This document shows, one piece after another, positions 50,980-58,372 of a DNA stretch of 64,000 nucleotides. The position numbers were made by a program, and so were the translations under genes. This DNA comes from a virus, in IMG/VR virus record IMGVR_UViG_3300020160_001176, positions 18,434 to 82,433 of that record; one strand, given 5' to 3'. The notes beneath the pieces were generated by a model. That model was given only the letters and a program-made list of their open reading frames with translations. It was not told where the DNA came from and ran no database searches. Positions within the stretch are counted from its first letter, which is position 1; each line of letters begins with the position of its first letter.

Positions 50980-51943
50980 ATATCAGGTTATGCCGCAGGT
51001 TGTTATATATAGAGATCTTTTTGATAAAGATGAGCTAAAGAGGTTTTATGACTTAATGGACCTATATGAAAATGATACTAGTGAGTTTGAGATTGTGCAT
51101 GAGGAAGACTCGACAAGAGGAGATAATCATGGAACTTTACCTATAGAGCATAGAGATGGTTCTCCAATCAACCAGTGGGTTCCTTGGCATACATTTGGCA
51201 AAAAGACATTTTTTAATTTTAAGCATAGACCAAATGTAATTGAAGATGAAAACATTAAATTCCTATATGACTTTAGAGAAAAATTATATTCTATATTTAA
51301 AATAGTTTTTGACGACTATATTAATGAGTGGTCAGAGTCTGGATACTGGCCAGAGTATATTGATAATTGGGAGCTCAATGGCCCTGGTTCAACAAGAATG
51401 CACTATTCAGTCATTGAGGTTTTAAAGCACGATATTCATGCAGAAAAAAATCTTGCAATTACATTTCACACTGACGCACATAAGCACAGAGTTGGTCAGC
51501 CGAGATCCCAGCAGATTATCACAATCACAATATATGTAAACGATGACTATACTGGTGGCGAAGTTGAGTTCTTAAATGAGATTGACGAAATTCCAAATGT
51601 TGTTACATATAAACCAGGTGTAGGTGACGTCACCGTGTTCCCGTCAGGCATACCATACTTTCATTCTGCAAAAGCAGTAACGGAAGGAAACAAAAAGGTT
51701 TTTGTAAGAGTTTTTGCACAGTGGGATTACCCAGGATCACAAGAATGGGCAGACGGTATCGCCAAGCATGGCGAAGAAGAATGGCTGCGATTGGTAGATG
51801 AAGATGTGCAGGAAAAGGTTTCTACTGGAATATATGACCGTGAAGTTCGTATTGAAGGAACGGTATGGCAAGATGTAAACCCGTCAATTAAAGTTGAAGT
51901 TGCAAAAGAAAATCATATATATGTTGACGGAAGATTAAGATGA
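50972..51943 (+). CDS. 2OG-Fe(II) oxygenase, prolyl 4-hydroxylase-like (copy 7)
   Basis: 323 residues, the largest of the eight. Ligands His166-x-Asp168 and His231, with Lys241 for 2-oxoglutarate; signature TIYVNDDYTGGEVEFL and PSGIPYFHSA. Like copy 4 it has a C-terminal extension beginning GSQEWADGIAKHGEEEW. It sits far from the main oxygenase operon, among recombination genes, so it may act at a different time or on a different target. The preceding gene overlaps it by eight bases. Confidence 0.85.
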   Translation: MNKYQVMPQVVIYRDLFDKDELKRFYDLMDLYENDTSEFEIVHEEDSTRGDNHGTLPIEHRDGSPINQWVPWHTFGKKTFFNFKHRPNVIEDENIKFLYDFREKLYSIFKIVFDDYINEWSESGYWPEYIDNWELNGPGSTRMHYSVIEVLKHDIHAEKNLAITFHTDAHKHRVGQPRSQQIITITIYVNDDYTGGEVEFLNEIDEIPNVVTYKPGVGDVTVFPSGIPYFHSAKAVTEGNKKVFVRVFAQWDYPGSQEWADGIAKHGEEEWLRLVDEDVQEKVSTGIYDREVRIEGTVWQDVNPSIKVEVAKENHIYVDGRLR

Positions 51944-52044
51944 ATATCTTTCTTTTAGGATTAATGGTAGGATTTACATTAGGGTACCCAATTGGGCTAT
52001 TCATTGACAAGTGGGACAAAAGGATTAAAGATGGCGGAAGATAA
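51940..52044 (+). CDS. 34-residue single-pass membrane protein
   Basis: ATGA overlap with the preceding stop. MNIFLLGLMVGFTLGYPIGL forms one hydrophobic membrane segment with Gly residues, followed by a short charged tail (DKWDKRIKDGGR). It overlaps the next start by 14 bases. Such tiny membrane proteins are common in phage early regions; function unknown. Confidence 0.5.
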   Translation: MNIFLLGLMVGFTLGYPIGLFIDKWDKRIKDGGR

Positions 52045-52369
52045 AAATACACTTCAATTGATTAGTGATATCACTGAGTTCAACGATCTACATGAATATA
52101 TGCAAGATGAACATCTTGATAAGGCACTTGCTATTGTTGTTAAGTTATTGATGACACCAGATGTACCGTCAGCGAAGGCACCAATGCTTATAATGGAGCT
52201 CCAGGCAATGTCAACTAAATTTGCAGTCATGTCTTCAGTCTATTCTACTATTGCTAAGGATAAAGCAGGAACCGTCAATAACAATAAGAAGAATGTCTAT
52301 TACTCAGTAAAGGAGTCCATAGACAAACTTGTAGATGCACTTAAGTATGTTGTTAGGTATAACTCATAA
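52031..52369 (+). CDS. Unknown helical protein before the nuclease
   Basis: 112 residues from ATG 52031, preceded by AAAGG; an upstream ATG at 51992 is less likely. Helical throughout, with HLDKALAIVVKLLMTPDVPS and AKAPMLIMELQAMSTKFAVM. It abuts the Cas4/RecB-like nuclease gene without a gap, and similar small genes precede such nucleases in other actinophages (recollection), so it may be a partner protein. Confidence 0.5.
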   Translation: MAEDKNTLQLISDITEFNDLHEYMQDEHLDKALAIVVKLLMTPDVPSAKAPMLIMELQAMSTKFAVMSSVYSTIAKDKAGTVNNNKKNVYYSVKESIDKLVDALKYVVRYNS

Positions 52370-53161
52370 ATGGCTAGAGATATTGTAAAGAACCTTAAGT
52401 TTAAAAAGCACACTGGAAAATTCTTTGACCCAGAAAAATTTGCTGCGTTGCTTGATGAGTCTTATCGTAATACCAAAAGAGCAGATGGAGAGATGACCAA
52501 GAAGTCTTTTAGCCCAAGCTCCCTTGGATACGGTCATGGAACATGCCCAAGATATTGGTACATGGCTTTTTCTGGTGCTGTATTTATTGATGATAATGAT
52601 GCTGTAGCAGTTGCAAACATGGCTCAGGGCACACAGGCTCACGAAAGACTCCAAAAGCTCATCAGCACAATGCCTGAGTGGAAAGCTGAGGAAGAAGAGA
52701 TTGTTAGTGAGTATCCACCTATTAGAGGATTTATAGATCTAATTATGGAGTATGATGGCGAAACTGTAATTGGTGAAATTAAAACGGCAAAGCAAGAGGT
52801 TTGGGACACTAGACAATCAGAGATGAAGTCATCAGCAAACCACATGCTTCAGCTATTAACCTATATGAAGCTAAAGAATGCTAAAGAGGGGTTCTTTCTA
52901 TATGAAAACAAGAACACCCAAGAGATATTAATTATTCCAATTTCAATGAATGAAAAGAACAAAGCAATAATTGAAGAAGCTTTTGCATGGATGGAGCAAG
53001 TTTGGGATAACTTTAAAAATGGAGAACTTCCAATAAGGCCACCAGGATCTACAAAGTCTAAGATGCCTTGCACCTATTGCCCAGTTAAAAAAGCTTGCTA
53101 TGACAAGTCTGGTCCAGTCGGCACAGTTGAAATAGATTTATACAAGGTGCCTAAAATATGA
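52370..53161 (+). CDS. Cas4/RecB-like PD-(D/E)XK exonuclease
   Basis: 263 residues. Nuclease motifs: GTQAHERLQK (motif I His), RGFIDLI (Asp), GEIKTA (the Glu-x-Lys core) and QLLTYMKL (Q-x3-Y). Cys near residue 57 (GTCPRYWY) and three near the end (CTYCPVKKAC) are placed to hold an iron-sulfur cluster, as in Cas4 and AddB. It probably processes DNA ends for RecA-mediated recombination. No CRISPR array or other cas gene is present. Confidence 0.8.
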   Translation: MARDIVKNLKFKKHTGKFFDPEKFAALLDESYRNTKRADGEMTKKSFSPSSLGYGHGTCPRYWYMAFSGAVFIDDNDAVAVANMAQGTQAHERLQKLISTMPEWKAEEEEIVSEYPPIRGFIDLIMEYDGETVIGEIKTAKQEVWDTRQSEMKSSANHMLQLLTYMKLKNAKEGFFLYENKNTQEILIIPISMNEKNKAIIEEAFAWMEQVWDNFKNGELPIRPPGSTKSKMPCTYCPVKKACYDKSGPVGTVEIDLYKVPKI

Positions 53162-53436
53162 TTTGTGCCAATACCGAATGCGCCAAAGAGTTTGATTCAA
53201 AAACACATAATCAAAAGTATTGCTCTGACGAATGTTGCCGAGTTGCAACTAATAAAAGAATTATGCAAAAGTATTATGAGAAAAAGGCTATCAAAAAGGG
53301 CGCAGTAAGACTTTGCAAAAAATGCAAATCTCAGCTAAGCAGATATAACTCAGACAATATTTGCTCTTCATGTCTAAAAGAGACTAACTCTAAATCTAGA
53401 AAATTGTTACAGGACATACTTGATGAAATTAGCTAG
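53158..53436 (+). CDS. Zinc-finger protein, two Cys sites
   Basis: 92 residues, overlapping the nuclease gene by four bases. The N-terminal site (ICANTECAKEF ... KYCSDECC) resembles the zinc motif seen in small phage and HNH-associated proteins; the second (LCKKCKSQ ... ICSSCLKE) is a Cys4 knuckle, with a basic linker between. A nucleic-acid-binding role is likely by fold. It overlaps the resolvase gene by 14 bases. Confidence 0.6.
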   Translation: MICANTECAKEFDSKTHNQKYCSDECCRVATNKRIMQKYYEKKAIKKGAVRLCKKCKSQLSRYNSDNICSSCLKETNSKSRKLLQDILDEIS

Positions 53437-53989
53437 CCTTGTAAAAACAAAAGCAAATAGGGTATTGGGCATAGATGCTTCAACAAACTCTATAGCTTTT
53501 TGTTTAATGGAGGGCGATGTTCCGCTTAAGTGGGGCAAGATTAACCTTGTTGGCGAAGACATATATGAAAAAATTTATGATGCAAAAAATAAAATGGCGA
53601 TGATGTTAAATGAGCTAAAGAGTGATTATATAGTAGTTGAGGGTGCCATACTTGTCAGATCACCTGATGCTGTGATAAAATTGTCATATGTCTATGGAGT
53701 TGTTATTGCTGAGCTTATGTCTACTGGTGCTAAGGTTATTACTATTAGCCCATCCGCATGGCAGGCGTACATTGGCAACAAGAATCCGACAAAAGATGAA
53801 AAGTCTGCAATAAGGTTGGCAAACCCAGGGTATGCAGAGTCATGGTACAAAAATCAATTAAGAAATATGCGTAAGCAAAGAACTGTAGATTACTTTAATA
53901 AAAAGTATTCCCTACAGATTTCAGATTTTGATGTTGCAGATAGTTTTGGCATAGCACACTACAGTAACCAGGTGCTTACAAAAAGATGA
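53423..53989 (+). CDS. RuvC-like Holliday junction resolvase
   Basis: 188 residues from ATG 53423. RNase H-fold acidic residues in order: Asp18 in VLGIDASTNS, Glu73 in YIVVEGA and the Asp pair in SDFDVADSFGIAHY. This is the RuvC pattern and fits resolution of branched DNA before packaging. It follows nuclease and zinc-finger genes and overlaps the next small HTH gene by four bases. Confidence 0.75.
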   Translation: MKLASLVKTKANRVLGIDASTNSIAFCLMEGDVPLKWGKINLVGEDIYEKIYDAKNKMAMMLNELKSDYIVVEGAILVRSPDAVIKLSYVYGVVIAELMSTGAKVITISPSAWQAYIGNKNPTKDEKSAIRLANPGYAESWYKNQLRNMRKQRTVDYFNKKYSLQISDFDVADSFGIAHYSNQVLTKR

Positions 53990-54132
53990 AGCTATATCAA
54001 AGTAAAGATTGGCTATATAGAAAATATATCGTTCAAAAGAAAACTATTACTGAAATAGGAAAAGAATGCGGGGTCTCTGCTATGACCATACAGAGATATT
54101 TACAAGAATTTGGGTTGGTTAGAAAAAAATGA
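53986..54132 (+). CDS. 48-residue HTH protein
   Basis: ATGA overlaps at both ends. Residues 8-42 (WLYRKYIVQKKTITEIGKEC, then VSAMTIQRYLQEFG) form a homeodomain-like helix-turn-helix, as in resolvase or transposase recognition domains, and little else is present. It may be a minimal transcription regulator or a DNA-binding partner of the neighbouring genes. Confidence 0.6.
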   Translation: MKLYQSKDWLYRKYIVQKKTITEIGKECGVSAMTIQRYLQEFGLVRKK

Positions 54133-54662
54133 AAGATTTTTGGGATGCTCTTGTTGGGCAAAAAGGCGTAGATTATTTTACTGAGTTAAACAAAACCTCC
54201 GTATACAATGAAGTTATTGATGCAATGGGAGAAGGAAAATCTGCCCTTGAATTTGGTGCGGGGGTTGGAAGAAACATAGATTCTATTCTTCAGACATTCA
54301 ACCATGTAACAGCATATGATATACCAAATGTTGTAGATCTTGTAAACAACTTTGATGGACTATTTGACAAATCAAGGTCAACATATACATCTGACTGGGA
54401 CAGCTTAAAGGGGAAAAAGTTTGATGCGATACTTGCCCTTTCCGTACTAGACCATATTGAAGAGGAGTATCTAGTTCCGTACCTAGAAGATCTTGTTAAT
54501 ATGTCAAACAAATTTGTAGTTCATGGACGCAGACTCATGGATGATGGGAACAAAGACATCTTGACAATTCTAGAAAGATATTTTATTATTGACATACTAA
54601 CTACAAATACTGATCTAAACAATAATGAGCAGTTCATTGCAGTATTAAAGCCAAAGGAATAA
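54129..54662 (+). CDS. SAM-dependent methyltransferase-like protein
   Basis: 177 residues. Class I methyltransferase pattern: ALEFGAGVGRNI (SAM loop), VTAYDIPNV (acidic end of strand 2) and FDAILALSVLDHIEEEY (motif IV region). No DNA-methylase NPPY or DPPY is present, so a small-molecule or protein target is more likely than adenine in DNA. It starts by overlapping the HTH gene. Confidence 0.6.
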   Translation: MKDFWDALVGQKGVDYFTELNKTSVYNEVIDAMGEGKSALEFGAGVGRNIDSILQTFNHVTAYDIPNVVDLVNNFDGLFDKSRSTYTSDWDSLKGKKFDAILALSVLDHIEEEYLVPYLEDLVNMSNKFVVHGRRLMDDGNKDILTILERYFIIDILTTNTDLNNNEQFIAVLKPKE

Positions 54663-54663
54663 A

Positions 54664-54990
54664 ATGACAGATTATCCAAACAAGGCTGGCGGATACCAGG
54701 CTTGGATAACAGACCTACAGCTAATAGCAACAGATGCTCCTTCTGGACATAAGATAATTGTAGAGTGCTTAGAGATGGCAGAAATGCTAATTAAAAAGAA
54801 TATATCATACGGAAACTCAGCACTTGAACCTATTCGTATATTTTCAAAGGCAGACTCAAAAGAACAAATTAGAGTCCGTATTGACGATAAGCTAAATAGA
54901 ATTCAAAACGATCAAGCGTTTCCAGGAGACAATGACATAGATGATTTAATTGGGTATCTGATTCTTCTTAAAATTGCCAATAAGTCTTAG
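54664..54990 (+). CDS. DUF1599/Nmad1-like protein
   Basis: 108 residues. The segment KNISYGNSALEPIRIFSKAD, then VRIDDKLNRIQ and DDLIGYLILLKI, matches a phage family recalled as DUF1599 (nucleotide modification associated domain 1), an all-alpha fold related to MazG-type enzymes. It may act on nucleotides. One base separates it from the methyltransferase gene; the terminase promoter follows. Confidence 0.6.
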   Translation: MTDYPNKAGGYQAWITDLQLIATDAPSGHKIIVECLEMAEMLIKKNISYGNSALEPIRIFSKADSKEQIRVRIDDKLNRIQNDQAFPGDNDIDDLIGYLILLKIANKS

Positions 54991-55002
54991 TCAACTAAAA
55001 CA

Positions 55003-55011
55003 TGGTATAAT
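55003..55011 (+). promoter_or_regulatory. Terminase promoter, probably leaderless
   Basis: TGG-TATAAT ends six bases before ATG 55018, so the predicted start falls on the ATG. No clear -35 box. Confidence 0.6.
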
Positions 55012-55017
55012 TTATAT

Positions 55018-55554
55018 ATGAGCGAACTAGAGCCAGCGGTGCACTTTGACAGAATGAACAGAGTTGTTCAAGAATTGCTAAAGGGTAACTCCGCAACACA
55101 AATAGCAACAAACACAGGATTCTCCAGAAAAGAGGTCATTGAGTATGTTGATGAGTGGAAGTCTGTAGTACATAACGATACTAATTTAAGAGATCGTGCA
55201 AGAGAGGCAATCTCTGGAGCAGACGAACATTATGCAATGCTAATTAAAGAGGCCTGGAAGACCGTAGAGGATGCAGACACCCAAGGACAGCTTAGCGTAA
55301 AGGCGGGCGCCCTAAAATTAATTGCGGACATTGAAACAAAAAGAATAGCTATGCTTCAATCTGTAGGCGTGTTAGAGAATACTCAAATTGCATCTCAAAT
55401 TGCTGAAACAGAAAGAAAGCAAGATATCCTTGTAGGAATTTTAAAAGAGGTTACTGCTGGTTGCCCTAAATGCAAGATGGATGTTGCAAAAAGGTTGTCT
55501 CAAATAACAGGTATTGTTGAGAGCGTACTGATCCACGAGTCAGATGCTATCTAG
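55018..55554 (+). CDS. terS: Terminase small subunit
   Basis: 178 residues. An N-terminal helix-turn-helix (VVQELLKGNSATQIATNTGF, then SRKEVIEYVDEWK) is followed by a long helical oligomerisation region, the plan of small terminases that recognise the packaging site. A Cys pair (CPKCKM) near residue 153 is unusual. It is separated from the large subunit gene only by an oxygenase gene. Confidence 0.65.
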   Translation: MSELEPAVHFDRMNRVVQELLKGNSATQIATNTGFSRKEVIEYVDEWKSVVHNDTNLRDRAREAISGADEHYAMLIKEAWKTVEDADTQGQLSVKAGALKLIADIETKRIAMLQSVGVLENTQIASQIAETERKQDILVGILKEVTAGCPKCKMDVAKRLSQITGIVESVLIHESDAI

Positions 55555-56137
55555 TACATTCCCATTTTCTATAAGTGTTGATAAGTTTAAGCAAATAAGC
55601 GATGGCATATGGGTGTATAAAAAATTTATTCCTGAGCAAGAGTGCAATTTAATTATTGAATCAGCCAGCAAAATTCCAGAACACATGTGGTTTGAAAGAG
55701 ATTGGTATAAGTCTACAAAAAAACAAATAAATCAACTACTACCAATACATAAAAAAATAAATTCTATTTTAAAAAAAGATTTTTATCTTGGAGAAAACCT
55801 TAGCCTTGTAAAATTTATAAAAGGTCAGACATGGAATTTGCATAAAGACAATCACGATTCTTTGCACATACTCGAATCAAATTCAAATATAAAAGAAGGA
55901 GAGACGGTCTACCCAGCAGAGTACACTACGCATGGAGTGATATTTTATTTTAATGAATACGATGGTGCCGAAATATCATATCCAGAGCTTGGAATAAAGT
56001 ATAAGCCAGAAAAGGGAGACATGTTGGTTCATAGATCAGACATAGCTCATGAGGTATTGGCTCTAGAAAGCGATATAAGATACACGCATTCTAATAAAAT
56101 TTTTGTATATCTAAATGTACCACTCGGTGTCATATGA
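55544..56137 (+). CDS. 2OG-Fe(II) oxygenase, prolyl 4-hydroxylase-like (copy 8)
   Basis: 197 residues, the shortest copy. Ligands His100-x-Asp102 and His169, with Arg179 for 2-oxoglutarate; the usual YxNDDYxGG signature is changed to FYFNEYDGAEISYP, so it is the most divergent member, but KYKPEKGDMLVHRSDIAHE keeps the fold. It is wedged between the terminase subunits with overlaps of 11 and 4 bases, which couples it to packaging genes. Confidence 0.8.
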   Translation: MLSSTFPFSISVDKFKQISDGIWVYKKFIPEQECNLIIESASKIPEHMWFERDWYKSTKKQINQLLPIHKKINSILKKDFYLGENLSLVKFIKGQTWNLHKDNHDSLHILESNSNIKEGETVYPAEYTTHGVIFYFNEYDGAEISYPELGIKYKPEKGDMLVHRSDIAHEVLALESDIRYTHSNKIFVYLNVPLGVI

Positions 56138-57936
56138 GTTTTGATTTCTCAGATTTAATAGATATTCTAGATGGCGAAGAGTTTGAAGAAAAGCCAGTAG
56201 ACTTAAGGACATTTGTAAACGACCCAAACTACTTGGGTCTCCCACCACTTTCAGAATATCAATATACTTTGATTGAAAAAAGCTCACAAATTTATAAAGA
56301 ATCTACACTTAAAAAATTATTTGGAGATGAAGAAGGCGAGATCAGATTTAAACAAACTGCTAATGAGGTGGTTGCACAACTAGGAAAAGGTTCTGGAAAA
56401 GATTACTGCTCAACAATTGCAGTTGCGTACATAGTTTATTTGCTATTGTGCCTAAAAGACCCAGCAACGTATTATGGAAAACCTCCTGGAGATTCAATTG
56501 ATATTATCAATATTGCTATTAACTCTCAGCAAGCAAGCAATGTATTTTTTAAAGGCTTTAGAAGCCGTATAGACAAGTCGCCATGGTTTGTTGGGAAGTA
56601 CTATTCAAAGGCATCTGAAATACAATTTAACAAAGCAATAACGGTTCACTCTGGACACTCTGAAAGAGAAGCGTGGGAAGGATACAACGTTATCGTTGTT
56701 ATTCTTGATGAGATTTCTGGTTTTGCAATTGAAAATACAACTGGCCACGATCAAGCAAAAACTGGTAGTGCGGTGTATGATATGTACAGGGCATCAGTTG
56801 ATTCAAGATTTCCAGATTTTGGTAAAGTCATTTTGCTATCATTCCCAAGATTTAAGAATGATTATATACAGCAAAGATACGATGCTGTAATTGGTGAAAA
56901 AGAAACTGTAGTTAGGAGTCATAAATTTAAGATGTATGAGGAGATTCCTGATGGCACAGAAGGAAATGAATTTGACATACAGTGGGAAGAAGACCATATC
57001 ATATCTTACAAGATACCTAAAGTATATGCTATTAAGCGCCCAACTTGGGAGATCAACCCAGTTAGAAAAATTGATGACTTTAAAACAGCCTTCTATACAA
57101 ATCCAACAGATGCTTTATCAAGATTTGCTTGCATGCCACCTGACGCAGTGGATGCATTTTTTAAATCAAGAGAAAAAGTAGAAAAAGCTTTTAGCGTAGG
57201 GCAGATAGCAGTCGATACATTTGGAAGACTGGAAGAGTGGTTTCTCCCAGACCCAGACAAAAAATATTATATCCACGTAGACTTGGCGCAGAAGCATGAC
57301 CATTGTGCCGTTACTATGGCACACGTTAATAGGTGGGTCAATGTTAAAGTAACAGACACATATTCACAGCCTGCTCCAATTGTAGAGATTGACGCTGTTA
57401 GATACTGGACCCCAACCCCAGATAAATCTGTAGACTTTACTGAAGTAAAAGACTATATTCTGTCTCTTAAAACAAGGGGATTCAATATAGCAGTATGTAC
57501 CTTTGACAGATGGAACTCTCATGATATGATGCAACAACTAAAACAATATGGCATCAATACAGAGATTCTGTCTGTCGCTAAAAAACATTATGATGATATG
57601 GCCATGATCGTTGCGGAAGAAAGATTGATTGGTCCACACATACCTTTGCTTATTGACGAACTCTGCCAACTTAGAATTATGAGAGACAAGGTTGACCACC
57701 CAAGAAAAGGCTCTAAGGACTTGGCAGATGCTACATGTGGCGCTATATTTAATTCAATAAGTAGAACAAAGTTTGATAACAACCAAGAGATAAATATACA
57801 TACATATGAATCAATGAGTTACGACAATGATTTTGGATCAAAAGATGATCCTGAAACAACAAGTTATAATATGATTAGGGCGCCAAGAATGCCTGAAGAC
57901 TTAAGAGAAGCAATGGACAGGATGCAAATAATATGA
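56134..57936 (+). CDS. terL: Terminase large subunit
   Basis: 600 residues. ATPase motor: Walker A QLGKGSGKDY (Gly84-Lys89) and Walker B VVILDEISGFA (Asp192, Glu193). Nuclease domain of the RNase H type: YIHVDLAQKHDHCAV, AVCTFDRWNS and DLADATCGAIF. It cuts concatemers and pumps DNA into the head. It is over 40 kb from the portal gene in this linear view, consistent with a circularly permuted or rearranged map. Confidence 0.9.
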   Translation: MSFDFSDLIDILDGEEFEEKPVDLRTFVNDPNYLGLPPLSEYQYTLIEKSSQIYKESTLKKLFGDEEGEIRFKQTANEVVAQLGKGSGKDYCSTIAVAYIVYLLLCLKDPATYYGKPPGDSIDIINIAINSQQASNVFFKGFRSRIDKSPWFVGKYYSKASEIQFNKAITVHSGHSEREAWEGYNVIVVILDEISGFAIENTTGHDQAKTGSAVYDMYRASVDSRFPDFGKVILLSFPRFKNDYIQQRYDAVIGEKETVVRSHKFKMYEEIPDGTEGNEFDIQWEEDHIISYKIPKVYAIKRPTWEINPVRKIDDFKTAFYTNPTDALSRFACMPPDAVDAFFKSREKVEKAFSVGQIAVDTFGRLEEWFLPDPDKKYYIHVDLAQKHDHCAVTMAHVNRWVNVKVTDTYSQPAPIVEIDAVRYWTPTPDKSVDFTEVKDYILSLKTRGFNIAVCTFDRWNSHDMMQQLKQYGINTEILSVAKKHYDDMAMIVAEERLIGPHIPLLIDELCQLRIMRDKVDHPRKGSKDLADATCGAIFNSISRTKFDNNQEINIHTYESMSYDNDFGSKDDPETTSYNMIRAPRMPEDLREAMDRMQII

Positions 57937-58166
57937 GCGAATACCAAGAAAAAGCAAAAGAATGCAAGTGCTGCAGCAAGCATGTTCCGCTACCAACCGT
58001 ACTTAGGGAGTATAATGGAACTATAGTCTGCCCGACAACATTTTCAAATATTGTTGAGTATAAAAGGCTTTGGGAGTCTTTTGGGTCAAGACCAATGGGA
58101 TCAATTAGAAAACATTTTTCTGAGTACGTGCAGCAAATAGTCGAACAATCTATTGACAAAAATTAA
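57933..58166 (+). CDS. Small Cys-rich protein after terminase
   Basis: 77 residues, overlapping terL by four bases. Cys11, Cys13 and Cys14 (ECKCCSKH) with Cys33 may bind zinc; the remainder is helical with RKHFSEYVQQIVEQS. No family recognised. The tRNA/katG promoter starts within its last codons. Confidence 0.5.
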   Translation: MSEYQEKAKECKCCSKHVPLPTVLREYNGTIVCPTTFSNIVEYKRLWESFGSRPMGSIRKHFSEYVQQIVEQSIDKN

Positions 58167-58182
58167 GTATATTAGGTATACT
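58153..58182 (+). promoter_or_regulatory. Promoter of tRNA-katG unit
   Basis: TTGACA (58153-58158), 18-base spacer and TATACT (58177-58182), starting inside the previous gene. The predicted start is just before tRNA-Met at 58192, so tRNAs and katG may share a transcript. Confidence 0.65.
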
Positions 58183-58191
58183 TTCAGCTAG

Positions 58192-58265
58192 GCGCCAGTA
58201 GCTTAGTTGGTTAAAGCCCCGAACTCATAATTCGGTAATCGTAGGTTCGAGTCCTACCTGCCGCA
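58192..58265 (+). tRNA. tRNA-Met (CAT)
   Basis: 74 bases fold as a cloverleaf: acceptor GCGCCAG/CTGCCGC (one C-C mismatch), D-arm GCTT...AAGC, anticodon stem CCGAA/TTCGG with loop CTCATAA, T-arm GTAGG-TTCGAGT-CCTAC. The stem lacks three G-C pairs of initiators, so it is an elongator Met or an Ile tRNA read with modified CAT. No CCA is encoded. Confidence 0.85.
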
Positions 58266-58266
58266 C

Positions 58267-58338
58267 ACCTTTGTAGCTCAGCGGAAGAGCAACAGACTTC
58301 TAATCTGTAGGTCGCTGGTTCGATCCCAGCCAGGGGTA
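58267..58338 (+). tRNA. tRNA-Arg (TCT)
   Basis: 72 bases: acceptor ACCTTTG/CAGGGGT with two wobble pairs, D-arm GCTC/GAGC, anticodon stem ACAGA/TCTGT with loop CTTCTAA, T-arm GCTGG-TTCGATC-CCAGC. It reads AGA, the favoured Arg codon of most genes here. One base separates it from tRNA-Met. Confidence 0.9.
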
Positions 58339-58372
58339 CGATACGTAGTATCGCTTATATAAGGAGAAAAAA

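Noticed and set aside
52370-53161. CRISPR-associated Cas4 of a defence system
   Set aside because: No array, cas1 or cas2 nearby; recombination neighbours indicate a phage exonuclease.
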